Assembly: GCA_026770585.1 (NCBI GenBank)
Contig: MU646421.1
Span: 255,762-267,093, forward strand
Reading direction: 5' to 3'
Length of the DNA: 11,332 nucleotides
Source: Baffinella frigidus
Taxonomy: Eukaryota; Cryptophyceae; Cryptomonadales; Baffinellaceae
Position 1 is the first letter of the stretch. The stretch is not shown here. Below are more notes on the stretch, generated by a model that saw only the letters and a list, made by a program, of their open reading frames with translations, made no database searches and was not told the origin of the DNA.

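Larger units (their letters stand above)
9546..10700. repeat. Tandem segmental duplication, about 500-bp unit
   Basis: Unit 1 (about 9546-10047) and unit 2 (about 10048-10700) share, in order: an EIIE exon copy (9546/10049), the phrase GGCCACTGAGGCGCTCACTA (9651/10154), CCTGGAATT...GGTATGCTTGTG (9774/10191), a second EIIE copy (9835/10397), the GA tract and an LRV-type copy (9938/10621). Unit 2 contains an extra MITE. Part of a third unit begins at 11118. Confidence 0.85.

Noticed and set aside
1-11332. tRNA, rRNA or snRNA genes
   Set aside because: No cloverleaf with B-box GGTTCGAnTCC, rRNA core or Sm-site structure was seen. The MITE hairpins have no tRNA features.

Overview
The window is nuclear DNA of a eukaryote with Arabidopsis-type telomere chemistry (TTTAGGG and variants), most likely an alga or other green-lineage-like protist; the sequence does not fix the species. 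No bacterial-style gene is present and almost every long open frame is a by-product of heptamer repeats.

The main content is hidden on the minus strand: a chain of very short exons (38-93 nt) of an ATP-dependent Lon protease (mitochondrial-type LON1/LONP1), running right to left. In transcript order: the arginine-finger motif DRMEI (several copies, 9546-11332), VSGYTAADK (8854-8946), VSDAALRVLINKYCR (7039-7088), EPGVRNLQKQIEK with the sensor-2 Arg (5605-5668), the linker into the protease domain ANLETFVGAPVF (4209-4289), GVVMGLAWTSMG (3146-3183), LTLYIE (2745-2806), TGQMGDVMKES (2327-2379), VARRAMAAN (1559-1612) and LHLHIPEG (93-141). All follow the Lon colinear order, each has AG/GT splice borders (one is AG/GC), and every junction keeps phase (0, 0, 2, 0, 0, 2, 1, 0, 0). 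The 5' part (Walker A/B) lies right of the window and the catalytic Ser/Lys part lies left of it.

The introns (about 340-2300 nt) make up about 95% of the window. They consist of telomere-like heptamer arrays (TTTAGGG, TTCAGGG, TTTCGGG, ATTGGGG, AGGGTGT, CCCTGGA), decayed extra copies of the neighbouring Lon exons with their splice sites, minisatellites built on acceptor sites, and short inverted-repeat transposons (MITEs). In many introns the array starts within a few bases of the splice donor. G-rich repeats dominate the + strand left of about 7375 and C-rich repeats right of about 7607.

The MITEs (2863-3023, 3871-4020, 4411-4553, 6319-6469, 10200-10340, 10763-10903, plus a half copy near 1739) share termini starting TCAT/TAAT/TTAT and 4-bp target duplications (GATC, GGTC, AGTT, GATC, AATT, GACY). 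Most also carry an invariant inner inverted motif (ACGAAAATTACTACAC) inside otherwise unrelated arms. Three insertions are confirmed by uninterrupted copies of their targets elsewhere in the window. All of this is read by eye; expression and exact splice sites remain inference.
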